Source: a virus
Virus record (IMG/VR): IMGVR_UViG_3300009152_000003
Location: 19,981-83,980 of that record
Length of the DNA stretch: 64,000 nt
Direction: 5' to 3' (one strand)
The number at the start of each line of letters is the position of its first letter. Position 1 is the stretch's first letter. Below the pieces are notes generated by a model, which did no database searches, had not been told where the DNA came from, and was given only the letters and a program-made list of their open reading frames with translations. Positions 54,380 to 61,938 of the stretch are shown piece by piece. The translations under genes were made by a program, and so were the position numbers.

Positions 54380-54501
54380 CCCCCACCAACCTGCTCTGCC
54401 TGGCAATTGCGGTGCCAATCCTCGCCCAGATGATTCGGATGGTGATTGCCACTTTGCTGCTGGCCTGGATCATTAACACCAAGCCGTTCCCGTTTGTGTG
54501 A
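54376..54501 (+). CDS. 41-aa single-pass membrane protein
   Basis: LLCLAIAVPILAQMIRMVIA then TLLLAWIINT spans most of the protein as one or two hydrophobic helices. Starts and stops overlap the flanking genes exactly (ATGA and GTGTGA), supporting translation in spite of small size. Confidence 0.6.
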   Translation: MTPTNLLCLAIAVPILAQMIRMVIATLLLAWIINTKPFPFV

Positions 54502-54734
54502 CCGTGACCGACCTTGTAAATCACCCGCCCCACTACACATCCGGCTCCGTTGAGGTGATCGACATCCTCGAGCAGGCTGCCAGCCATTCCCCTGACCCCG
54601 TGATGGCTGCCCTGCAGTGGCAGGCCTTGAAGTATCTGCTCAGGATGTGGTTGAAGGGGAACGCATTGCAAGACGCCATGAAGGCCCGTTGGTATTTGAA
54701 CCGCCCAATTCACCACCTAGAGAAACATGTCTGA
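54498..54734 (+). CDS. DUF3310-family protein (78 aa)
   Basis: VNHPPHYTSGSVEVIDILEQ then a helical segment ending LKYLLRMWLKG...DAMKARWYLNR matches DUF3310, small phage proteins often near nucleotide metabolism genes (SaV-like). GTG start at 54498 overlaps the preceding TGA. Confidence 0.8.
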   Translation: MTVTDLVNHPPHYTSGSVEVIDILEQAASHSPDPVMAALQWQALKYLLRMWLKGNALQDAMKARWYLNRPIHHLEKHV

Positions 54735-55191
54735 TCCCATCTCCCACCCCGCCCCGCCAGCACCGGAGTCGGGAGAGGAGCCGACAAATGATGAGCTGTT
54801 CGACCTCGCCTGCGCCATTGTTGACCACTGGAACCCCTCCACCTCCGAGGCCGTCCAGCTCGGCCCGGTGGCCGCGCCTGTCGGGGAAATAGCGAAGTTG
54901 GTGGATTCGCTGCAGTTTCGCCGCGCCGCCACCCTGCTCCAGCAACTCTCCGCGCCCGCCCCGGTGGTGGTGCCGGTGGCGGTGAGTGATGCGCTGATTA
55001 AGGCCGAGTGCGCCCTGTCGGATGTTGCCGAGGGGCAGCCGGAATGCGATGACGGCGACCCAGCGCAATGGTCTGAGCAACGCTGCGCGGAGACCCTGGC
55101 AATCATCCGCCCGGTGATGAAGCGGCACAAGATCCGCACATCAGAATGGCCGCCGCAGCCGCTGCCCCAGGCCGGGGAGGTGGGGGCATGA
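54727..55191 (+). CDS. Modular cyanophage-type protein, paralogue C (154 aa)
   Basis: PPAPESGEEPTNDELFDLA, FRRAATLLQQLSAPAPVVVPVAVSDALI and final PQAGEVGA are shared with paralogue B (53050). The central SDVAEGQPECDDGDPAQWSEQ is unique. Evidence of cassette exchange between the three genes. Confidence 0.65.
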   Translation: MSDPISHPAPPAPESGEEPTNDELFDLACAIVDHWNPSTSEAVQLGPVAAPVGEIAKLVDSLQFRRAATLLQQLSAPAPVVVPVAVSDALIKAECALSDVAEGQPECDDGDPAQWSEQRCAETLAIIRPVMKRHKIRTSEWPPQPLPQAGEVGA

Positions 55192-55403
55192 AAAACTGTA
55201 CCGAATGCGCCCATGCCAACTGGCAACGCACGAAGTCCGGCAGCCTTCATCCAAGCGGCGAAGGCAGGTGCGGCAAAAAGATTGAATTACCACAATTACC
55301 GAAGGCGTTTTACTGGTCTTCACAACCTTACCTTTGCGGTGGTTGCATAACTCGTCGCGAAGAACTGAAAGAGCACTGCCCTTACTGGCAACAAAAACAA
55401 TGA
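55188..55403 (+). CDS. Small Cys-rich zinc-binding-type protein (71 aa)
   Basis: Cysteines in two clusters: CTECAHANWQ near the N-terminus and CGGCITRREELKEHC near the end. Likely one or two zinc sites. No known family. ATGA coupling on both sides. Confidence 0.6.
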   Translation: MKNCTECAHANWQRTKSGSLHPSGEGRCGKKIELPQLPKAFYWSSQPYLCGGCITRREELKEHCPYWQQKQ

Positions 55404-55765
55404 GTGAGTGCCTCCCCGACCTCCCCCGCTACATCCGCCAGTTTGGCGACAACGAGTGGCAAGGTGCCGACCATCAGAACGGCCCCTGGCGATCAATCCC
55501 GGCGCCGCAATCGGGGTTGCCGTGGATAAAGCCAGCAGCCACCAAGGAATCCTCGGCAATTCAGCTCACCACCGCCGACCGCCTAGCCCTAGCGGTGTGC
55601 CCCTACCTGGAAGGCGTCTGCAAAGTCCCGGCCAACGACTGCCGCCGCTACTGCCGCCGCGACTCCGCCGCCGTTGCCCGCGAACTGGCCGCCATTTTGC
55701 GAGAGCGCCATGGGGGCAGTAGCACCACAGCTGACTGGCTGGATGGGGTGGGTACACATCCTTGA
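55400..55765 (+). CDS. Hypothetical protein with Cys-rich end (121 aa)
   Basis: ATG 55400 overlaps the previous stop. N-terminal part begins LPDLPRYIRQFGDNEWQG; the C-terminal part has CPYLEGVCKVPANDCRRYCRRD, which may bind zinc. Unknown function. Confidence 0.6.
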   Translation: MSECLPDLPRYIRQFGDNEWQGADHQNGPWRSIPAPQSGLPWIKPAATKESSAIQLTTADRLALAVCPYLEGVCKVPANDCRRYCRRDSAAVARELAAILRERHGGSSTTADWLDGVGTHP

Positions 55766-56247
55766 GTTGTCCAGTGTGCAGTAGCGACAGTATTGATGTT
55801 GCCGAATCCCGCCTTTGCTCCAATGGCACCCGTCGTCGTCGCCACGCCTGCCTTCAGTGCCTCCACCGGTGGACCACTTGGGACGGCCCCAGGCCGAGAC
55901 GCGGCTACTCTCCCGGCACTGGGCCCAAGCAGCGCCGGCGTCGTTCGCCGCTCACTCCGGAGGAAGTTCGCATTGTTCTACTCACCCCGTTGAACCTCAC
56001 CGCTGTAGCTCGGCAGCTGGGCTGCTCTAAGCAAACCGCAAGCTCAATTCAGCGAGGCCTCTACCATGCCGACCTTTGGCCGGAAATCCCCCGCAGAGCG
56101 TCCAAGACTCAACCCAGTACTGGCCTGAGCTGTTACAGCTGTCTGTCATGGCGAGATGGGAGATGCCTTCAGGGGGTACCTGATCCCCTGGAGGAGGGGC
56201 CAGGATTCGCAGCAGACTGCGATCAATTCGATCCCATCGCCACGTAG
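55762..56247 (+). CDS. Zinc-ribbon plus HTH protein (161 aa)
   Basis: TTG start in the TTGA overlap. CPVC near residue 3 and CLQC about 28 residues on (ACLQCLHRWTTWD) form an NrdR-like zinc ribbon. Residues 65-95 (TPEEVRIVLLTPLNLTAVARQLGCSKQTASSIQRG) form a helix-turn-helix. A C-terminal CYSCLSWRDGRCLQG may be a second zinc site. Likely a DNA-binding regulator. Confidence 0.7.
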   Translation: MSCPVCSSDSIDVAESRLCSNGTRRRRHACLQCLHRWTTWDGPRPRRGYSPGTGPKQRRRRSPLTPEEVRIVLLTPLNLTAVARQLGCSKQTASSIQRGLYHADLWPEIPRRASKTQPSTGLSCYSCLSWRDGRCLQGVPDPLEEGPGFAADCDQFDPIAT

Positions 56248-56258
56248 CGTTGACCTCG

Positions 56259-56930
56259 ATGGCCCAATGGTTAATTCCCCAGGACCTGCATACCCGTATT
56301 ACCCAGGGGCCACTGTGCCCATTTACCGAGCACAGCTACGGCAGTCTCGATGGCTTCATTCCGCGCTACGACGACAGCCACGCCTGCGTCCGCTGCATCG
56401 GTGCCTTGACCGAAGGGCGGCTTGAGCTCAGCATCAACCGGATTCACAAGACCTATCGGCGCAAGTTCCTCGAGTTCTGGTCTTTCGTTGCGATCGAGGA
56501 CCCCGATGAATGCTGGGACTGGCAAGGGCACGTCTATGGCGACGGCTCGTCGAGCTATTTCCCCCTAATGCGGCACTGGGGCAAGGGCCGCCAGTATTCA
56601 GCCCCGCGAGTGGCGACTTGGTTTACCTGGGGCGACATTGGCCGGCTACCAATCAATCATGTTTGTGAGAACCGGTTCTGTTGTAACCCTCTTCACATCA
56701 GGGTGCGCGGCGTCAGTCACTTCCACCACCGCCGCCACCTGCTCACAATTGACCTAGCCGCCAGCCGTCGCCGACTGATCCGGGACACACAGGAGTACCT
56801 TGAGGTCACCCGTGATCGCCTGCCCAAGACTTACGGCAAAATCGAAGCCGTCAACGCCGATTGGATCCGCCGCCGAATTGAGCAGGACGGGCCATTATCG
56901 GCCGAAGGGCTCGAGCCCGACGACTCGTGA
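56259..56930 (+). CDS. HNH endonuclease, His-Cys-rich type
   Basis: 223 aa counting from ATG 56259 (an upstream TTG at 56250 is possible). Central INHVCENRFCCNPLHIRV is the zinc-stabilised HNH core of homing-type nucleases; W-rich ECWDWQGHVYGDG precedes it as usual. An N-terminal CVRC pair is added. May be a free-standing homing nuclease. Confidence 0.75.
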   Translation: MAQWLIPQDLHTRITQGPLCPFTEHSYGSLDGFIPRYDDSHACVRCIGALTEGRLELSINRIHKTYRRKFLEFWSFVAIEDPDECWDWQGHVYGDGSSSYFPLMRHWGKGRQYSAPRVATWFTWGDIGRLPINHVCENRFCCNPLHIRVRGVSHFHHRRHLLTIDLAASRRRLIRDTQEYLEVTRDRLPKTYGKIEAVNADWIRRRIEQDGPLSAEGLEPDDS

Positions 56931-56950
56931 CATTGTGACCGCTGCAGCTT

Positions 56951-57010
56951 GCAGAACTGCATGCCAGGGGGTACGGTTCTGCTGGAGTCCGGCCCCGCTC
57001 TGTGCAGAAC
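56951..57010. promoter_or_regulatory. GCAGAAC/GTTCTGC motif cluster before thyX
   Basis: GCAGAAC at 56951-56957, its inverse GTTCTGC at 56976-56982, and GCAGAAC again at 57004-57010 overlapping the thyX start. Possible operator or leader hairpin. Confidence 0.5.
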
Positions 57011-57715
57011 CCGTTCAAGGCTGAACTTGTCGCTGCCACGCCACAGCCGCAGCAGGTCAGCTACATCGCTCTCCATACCGACTATTCGGAAGAGTTTTGC
57101 CCGACAACCGACATCCCAGAAGATCGCTGCGGTGAGATCGCAATTGCCCGGCTGCTTGAAAGCAAGCGCGGCCACTTCGGCCCCCTGGAGCACGCGCACA
57201 TGACATTGCTGATCCAGATGGATCACAACTCCATGGTGCAGCTCCGTACCCATCGGGTCGGCTTGAGCTTTGACGTCCAGTCGATGCGCTATACCGGCCG
57301 CCGCATCGAGCGTGTTGCCCGGGGCGAGGCCCCCGTGGAAGAGGTCTTTTATTTCCGTCCGCCAGGCGTGTATCGCGATCGCCAGGGTGACAGCTACGAA
57401 TGGACAGAGCATCAGAACGTCACGCTCAAAACCCTGGCCCTCAATGCCGCCCAGGATTACGCCGACCTTCGCTCCAGAGATGTCACAGAAGAGCATGCCC
57501 GTTACGTGCTTCCGACCAGCTATTTGCAAAACGTTTGCCTGACCGGCAACATCCGCAGCTGGTTTCACCTGCTTGACGTGCGCAGCAAAGCTGATGCTCA
57601 ACAAGAGGTCCGCTGGGTCATGGAGCTCATCGCAGGCCACGTCCAGCGCTGGATCCCCGAGATGTACGGCTGGTACGAGGCCAACCGACTCAACCGCGCC
57701 ATCCTCGCCCCTTGA
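57002..57715 (+). CDS. thyX: Flavin-dependent thymidylate synthase ThyX
   Basis: 237 aa. The motif QLRTHRVGLSFDVQSMRYTG holds the ThyX RHR/S signature in the variant RTHR..S form common in cyanobacterial and phage enzymes. HNSMVQ and an ending VRWVMELIAGHVQRWIPEMYGWYEANR agree with the fold. It methylates dUMP to dTMP using FAD and methylene-tetrahydrofolate. GTG start at 57002. Pairs with the dNMP kinase in supplying dNTPs. Confidence 0.9.
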   Translation: MQNPFKAELVAATPQPQQVSYIALHTDYSEEFCPTTDIPEDRCGEIAIARLLESKRGHFGPLEHAHMTLLIQMDHNSMVQLRTHRVGLSFDVQSMRYTGRRIERVARGEAPVEEVFYFRPPGVYRDRQGDSYEWTEHQNVTLKTLALNAAQDYADLRSRDVTEEHARYVLPTSYLQNVCLTGNIRSWFHLLDVRSKADAQQEVRWVMELIAGHVQRWIPEMYGWYEANRLNRAILAP

Positions 57716-57718
57716 CTC

Positions 57719-58162
57719 ATGGCCCGTCCGTCCCGCTCTGAATTGCTGCGCAAGTTCTTCCCCGAGCTCGGTGAGACCGGCACCGGCGGAGAAACAGAAG
57801 CAGCCATCGCCATCAACACCCGCGCCTGCGAAGCAGTCCTGGCCGACATGATCGGCATGTTTGACAAGTCATTCAAGGAGAAGGGCGCTGGAGTCTTGAC
57901 CCTCAACTTGGCACTGCAGGACCGTGGCGGCTGTTACGTCACCCTTGATGAGCTCTGCGAGGACTTGCTGATTGCTGATGCCATGGGGCAGAGCGGCGTC
58001 AGCGCCATGCTTAAAGACACCATCTCCGTCGTCCGGCTCAATAACTACGAGGAGCGAGTCCTCCTTCTGTTGATCGATCGCAGCAAGGCCAGCCTGCTGC
58101 CAGTCCCCAGGGACCATCCCGCCCGCAGCATCCAGCAAGCCCAGGAGGCCGCAACGCTATGA
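57719..58162 (+). CDS. Hypothetical protein (147 aa)
   Basis: Mixed alpha/beta (AIAINTRACEAVLADMIGMFDKSFKEKGAGVLTLNLALQDRGGCYVTLDELCEDLLIAD), 3 bases after thyX. The phrase GAGVLTLNLALQDRG looks like a strand-turn in a small regulatory fold, but no family is recognised. ATGA overlap with the next gene. Confidence 0.6.
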   Translation: MARPSRSELLRKFFPELGETGTGGETEAAIAINTRACEAVLADMIGMFDKSFKEKGAGVLTLNLALQDRGGCYVTLDELCEDLLIADAMGQSGVSAMLKDTISVVRLNNYEERVLLLLIDRSKASLLPVPRDHPARSIQQAQEAATL

Positions 58163-58413
58163 GCCGGCGCATCGAGCTGGGCGACGTCCTCAAGAGCCGC
58201 TCGGGTAAGCGCTGGGAGGTCGTGCGCCGCACAGAAGACAACCTCAGCAAGGGCATCTTCAAGGTGATGATCACTCTGCGCTCAGTAGGGTCGTACCGCG
58301 AGATCCAGAACTCCGAGCTGCACCTCACGCAGAGCATCGACGCGGGTCTTTGGCATCAGCTGCCCCGCGGCGGCGACACCCTGCTGGAGATCCTGGAGCC
58401 AGAAGACAGCTGA
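58159..58413 (+). CDS. Hypothetical small protein (84 aa)
   Basis: Beta-rich mini-protein (ELGDVLKSRSGKRWEVVRRTEDNLSKGIFKVMITLRS). SH3-like appearance. The stop overlaps the next start (TGATG). Confidence 0.55.
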   Translation: MSRRIELGDVLKSRSGKRWEVVRRTEDNLSKGIFKVMITLRSVGSYREIQNSELHLTQSIDAGLWHQLPRGGDTLLEILEPEDS

Positions 58414-59051
58414 TGCCAGCCCCCGCCGACCGCCGCGACCTCGCCCCGCCGGCGGCGGTGATCGACGTGGCGCGCTGCACTATGGGTGCTGTCGACCTGG
58501 ACCCGTATAGCACTGCCGAGGTCAACCACGTCGTCCAGGCCGCGCGCTGGCTTGAGCGCGACAGGGACCTATCGATTTCCGCAGGGCGCCACTGGAGTCC
58601 ACTTGGCAAGAAGCGTGTCCTGTTGGCCATACCCAGCGGCATGAAGGCTAGTCGCGTCCTCGCCAATAAACTGTTGCACGAGTACCGCGGGGGGCATATC
58701 TCCCAGGCCATTCTCTGGCTGGGCTCCAACGAAACCTTGGCCGCCTGCCCGTGGATCTGGGACTTCCCGATTTGCATCCCCTGGGTCCGGCTAGCGCCGA
58801 CCTTCTGGGATGACGAGCTGGAAAGGTCGACTCGAGTCACGCCGGCTGACTGGTCGCCAATCGTCTACTTGCCCCCGGCAAGCCCTTCTGAGGATTTCGC
58901 CTCGGGGCTGGCACGTTTTCACGCCGCGGCGTCTCCTTACGGCCGCATCGTGCTTGACCAGTGGAGCGGCGATGGTCGTTGGCGGGATTGCTACCAGGCC
59001 GCCACAGGCAGGCCTTATGGCGCTGCCCGCAACCGAGAGATCGAGGCCTGA
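58413..59051 (+). CDS. Dam-like DNA adenine methylase relative lacking the NPPY motif
   Basis: 212 aa. Order of the phage DNA N-6-adenine-methyltransferase family: PPAAVIDVARCTMGAVDLDPYSTAEVN, then W, and the strand where (N/D)PP(Y/W) normally lies reads RVLLAIPSGMKASRV. HISQAILWLGSNETLAACPWIW and RLAPTFWDDE follow as in active enzymes. Loss of the catalytic NPPY suggests it does not methylate; a DNA- or SAM-binding role remains possible. Confidence 0.55.
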   Translation: MPAPADRRDLAPPAAVIDVARCTMGAVDLDPYSTAEVNHVVQAARWLERDRDLSISAGRHWSPLGKKRVLLAIPSGMKASRVLANKLLHEYRGGHISQAILWLGSNETLAACPWIWDFPICIPWVRLAPTFWDDELERSTRVTPADWSPIVYLPPASPSEDFASGLARFHAAASPYGRIVLDQWSGDGRWRDCYQAATGRPYGAARNREIEA

Positions 59052-59054
59052 GCA

Positions 59055-59612
59055 ATGCCGCACCTCCCTTACGCCTCTCACGACGGTGACGAGTTCCGCC
59101 ATCCCGTTGAAGGCTGGCTACTGCTTTGCCGGACCATCGTCTTTGACAGCTGGATTCTCTGGCGTCATGCTTTGCCGACCGACTGTTCCGGGCAGGCCAT
59201 GCTCGATGCGGAGACAGCCGCCTTGATCACGGCTTTGGCCGAGCAGCTGCATGCTGTTCATCTGCGGCTGCCGGACTACGCCGGGCTCGATGACACGCCG
59301 TTCGTCTTCACGCGCTGGTGGGATCCCCGCTCGGACGACGAAGCCTTCCGGAATGGCAGTAGCTGCGTGTTTCGCATCAAGGGGCAAAGTGTCCAAGCTC
59401 TTGTTGAAGCGGTGAATGCTGCCGCCCCAAACAACCTCACCTTGACGCCGCTTTACCCCGACATGATTGGCCGGTGGGAGGCTTCCGATTGCGACCTATT
59501 GAGAGCCGAGCTCAAGAGTACAGATCCAGCTTTCCTCGCCCAAAACGTGCCTCCCTGCGGGCGTCTGTTGAGGAAGAATCAGCGCCGAACGCGCCGGAAC
59601 CTTGCTCCGTAA
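59055..59612 (+). CDS. Hypothetical protein (185 aa)
   Basis: Mixed protein with a Trp-rich N-terminus (VEGWLLLCRTIVFDSWILWRHAL), a helix (LITALAEQLHAVHLRL), and a basic end (CGRLLRKNQRRTRRN). Its last 101 bases overlap the convergent minus gene at 59512. Last gene of the long plus-strand series. Confidence 0.6.
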   Translation: MPHLPYASHDGDEFRHPVEGWLLLCRTIVFDSWILWRHALPTDCSGQAMLDAETAALITALAEQLHAVHLRLPDYAGLDDTPFVFTRWWDPRSDDEAFRNGSSCVFRIKGQSVQALVEAVNAAAPNNLTLTPLYPDMIGRWEASDCDLLRAELKSTDPAFLAQNVPPCGRLLRKNQRRTRRNLAP

Positions 59613-59832
59613 AGGTTTGGTTGGATTCGATCCGATCTGCGGCCCGGGCCGAGTTGATCATTGCCCCCTGACCAACGCCCGCTGAGCCGCTTTCGGCACC
59701 GGTGTAGCGCCCCTCCCCCTGCAGACTGCGGGCTTGCATGCGGGCCTGGGCCAACTTGGCGCGGGCAAAGGCTTCCTCCCGGGCTTGCGGCCGGGGGGAA
59801 GCACCTTCGGTCTGCTTGTAGCGACGATCCAA
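59512..59832 (-). CDS. Virion-type small protein (106 aa)
   Basis: Polar, Ala/Arg/Gln-rich helical protein (REEAFARAKLAQARMQARSLQGEGRYTGAE). Overlaps the convergent plus gene by 101 bases. End of the right-hand minus block in the direction of transcription. Confidence 0.55.
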   Translation of the reverse strand: MDRRYKQTEGASPRPQAREEAFARAKLAQARMQARSLQGEGRYTGAESGSAGVGQGAMINSARAADRIESNQTFTEQGSGAFGADSSSTDARREARFGRGKLDLYS

Positions 59833-59856
59833 GGGTTCCCCTGGGCTGCAGCGACT

Positions 59857-60363
59857 CTAGGCAGGCCGCTGACCAATCACTCCAGCACTGCGCAGCTTCT
59901 CCCTGAGTCGATCGTTCATAGCTGTGATCTCGCTGATCAGGGCCGCCGGATCAGAAGGGGCCACCTCGGCCGCCGCAGTCGGCCATGGGTCCGCAACGCT
60001 GGGCGCCTGAACTGCACTGCTCATCGGTGCCATCGCGGCGCGACTGGCGGCAGCTTGACGCTGCCGTTGATCCTCGATAGCGGCAAGCTCGGCAAAGGCG
60101 GCGGAGACTTCGCCGCGGGTGATTAACTGCTCAAAGGCGGTGATCTCCAGGTTTTCAAGCTGAGCACCAAGACTCAGGAGACCCTGTTCGTTTCTGATGC
60201 TCGTCTCGGTAGCTACCTGAATTGAGTGCCGCACCACTTCGCCGGCGACTAGGGCAATCTGTTCCCGCTGCCTGGCGGCAGAGCGGGTTGCCGTGTGCCA
60301 ACCGGCGTAACCCAGGCCGGCACCGGTAACGCCCAGGATCAGGGAGGCGATTGTCGCGAGCAT
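59857..60363 (-). CDS. Membrane-anchored coiled-coil protein (168 aa), possible spanin/Rz-like
   Basis: N-terminal membrane helix (LATIASLILGVTGAGLGYAGW), then basic, coiled-coil-rich periplasm-type sequence (RQREQIALVAGEVVRHSIQVATETSIRNEQGLLS..., RQRQAAASRAAM). The layout is that of Rz-like spanins or holin accessory proteins. Downstream of the hydrolase gene, as lysis accessory genes often are. Confidence 0.5.
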   Translation of the reverse strand: MLATIASLILGVTGAGLGYAGWHTATRSAARQREQIALVAGEVVRHSIQVATETSIRNEQGLLSLGAQLENLEITAFEQLITRGEVSAAFAELAAIEDQRQRQAAASRAAMAPMSSAVQAPSVADPWPTAAAEVAPSDPAALISEITAMNDRLREKLRSAGVIGQRPA

Positions 60364-60454
60364 GGAGCTCCAGCAGTTTCAACCGACCGTAGCAAGCAAC
60401 TTGCCCGCTGGCTCGTGCAGGTAACCATGGATCACCCGACCCTGGTCGTTCTCC

Positions 60455-60727
60455 TCAGCGCTTGGCTAAGGGGAGCACGATGCCCGCGAGGATCTCGAGG
60501 GCCCGGTAGAGCTTCACGGCAAATCGGCCGGCACCGTCAAGAGCCTCATCGTCCTTGGGACTGGGGGTGAGGTTGCAGATGACCAGTGCAGCTGTATGCA
60601 GCGCCACGGCCAGGGCAACGAGGTCGTCGCATCGATCCATGTTCAACTCGCGTGATGTTTTCCAGCGAAAGCCCTTGCGCACTCGCTGCCAGCCCAGGCT
60701 AACTCCAGCCTGCACTGGCGCTATCAA
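60455..60727 (-). CDS. Small helical protein (90 aa or 61 aa)
   Basis: TTG at 60727, in TTGA overlap with the hydrolase stop, gives 90 aa. An internal ATG at 60640 gives 61 aa (MDRCDDLVALAVALHTAALVIC) and a hydrophobic helix with KLYRALEILAGIVLPLAKR. Could be a small membrane protein of the lysis module. Confidence 0.5.
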   Translation of the reverse strand: MIAPVQAGVSLGWQRVRKGFRWKTSRELNMDRCDDLVALAVALHTAALVICNLTPSPKDDEALDGAGRFAVKLYRALEILAGIVLPLAKR

Positions 60728-61929
60728 ATGCCCTGGAAACCGCCGCTCTTGAGGATTTCGCGCACCTTGAGAGAGAGCTCTTGTTCCTGCCCCACGGGGA
60801 CCTGTGCGGCCGGTACATCGAAGGCTTGGTCGGAGTAGTGGAAGCTCTTCTCGGCGTGATTGCCACCGTTGACGGATCCGATCTGAATACCTTTGCTCTT
60901 CAGGAGTTGCATGGCCCCATCGCGCTCGGCCTTGCTTCCAAAGGCCAGGTGCTCGTGATAGTTCGACCCCCCGTGGCTGGGGTCGTATCGGGAGTGCGAC
61001 CTGTCCCCCGTCAGATACTCAATGACTTGGCCTGCCTTCTTGCTCCCTTGAGCCGCGACAACGGCTGCCCCGGCTGCGGCTGCCGGCGCTGCTTGCTTGG
61101 CCGTTCCAAACACTCTTTCCATCAGGTTGGAGAAGACGTTTTTTACCATGTCCTGCGGCTGCATCCCAAGTTGTTCGCCAGCCATCCGCTGCTTCGGTGA
61201 GGACGAGCCGTCCGCGGCAGCAAGAGCAGAGGGGGCGCCGAATCCTCCGCCCCCGGATCTCTCGCCCGCAAAGCCGCCCCTAGTGATCTTGTTGACCAGG
61301 TCGGCGAACGTGGCTCCCGCCGTGGGGACGGACTGGATCTGAGGATCACTCTTGGGCGCCCCGGCTCGAGCCGCTGCGCTGCCAGTGATACCGCCTAACA
61401 GCCTGCTGGTGAACTCCTGCAGAGGGTCAGCCCCTGTGCCGCCCCCCTGCTGTCCAGGTGGGCGCTCCTTGAGCGCATTGACGGTCTCACCACCCGCCGC
61501 GCTGATAGCGGGGTCGAACCGTGCGGCAAACCTGTTGTAAAGGTCGCCACCGGGCATCATGCGCTTGGCGGCCTTATCGGAGTTGGTCCCGAAGCTATCG
61601 GTTCCACTCTGGCCCGGGTTACCAACAAGGACCGTGCGGTAGAGCTCGGTTGGACCATGGGTTCCGGGCTTGAACCCCCGCTGATCAAAGTATTTGACGA
61701 CATAGGGCATCTGCTGCTCAATCGACATTGGTCCGTCGGGCAAGCCAACTTCGCGGCGAGCGTCTGGCCCGAACTGGATCAACCCCCTGTACTTCCCTCC
61801 AGCGCCGCCCCAGACATTGGGATTGACATTGGACTCAAGTTCCATCAAGCCGCCGAGCACTCGAGGGTCTACGCCCAGCTGCCTGGCCCCGGAGGCAATG
61901 GCGCGTGCATCCTTTGCGGAAAGGCTCAT
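60724..61929 (-). CDS. Virion peptidoglycan hydrolase: lytic-transglycosylase-like + M15-peptidase-like
   Basis: 401 aa. N-terminal SLT-like part: AIASGARQLGVDPRVLGGLMELES (catalytic-Glu position 30 or 32) with GKYRGLIQFGPDARREVG. A disordered Gly-rich middle (170-300). C-terminal YHEHLAFGSKAERDGAMQLLKSKGIQI, SVNGGNHAEKSFHYSDQAFDV, where HYSDQAFD (about 364-371) matches the HxxxxAxD active-site pattern of M15 peptidases. Likely degrades cell-wall glycan and peptide during entry or lysis. Confidence 0.75.
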   Translation of the reverse strand: MSLSAKDARAIASGARQLGVDPRVLGGLMELESNVNPNVWGGAGGKYRGLIQFGPDARREVGLPDGPMSIEQQMPYVVKYFDQRGFKPGTHGPTELYRTVLVGNPGQSGTDSFGTNSDKAAKRMMPGGDLYNRFAARFDPAISAAGGETVNALKERPPGQQGGGTGADPLQEFTSRLLGGITGSAAARAGAPKSDPQIQSVPTAGATFADLVNKITRGGFAGERSGGGGFGAPSALAAADGSSSPKQRMAGEQLGMQPQDMVKNVFSNLMERVFGTAKQAAPAAAAGAAVVAAQGSKKAGQVIEYLTGDRSHSRYDPSHGGSNYHEHLAFGSKAERDGAMQLLKSKGIQIGSVNGGNHAEKSFHYSDQAFDVPAAQVPVGQEQELSLKVREILKSGGFQGI

Positions 61930-61938
61930 CCGGTTACC

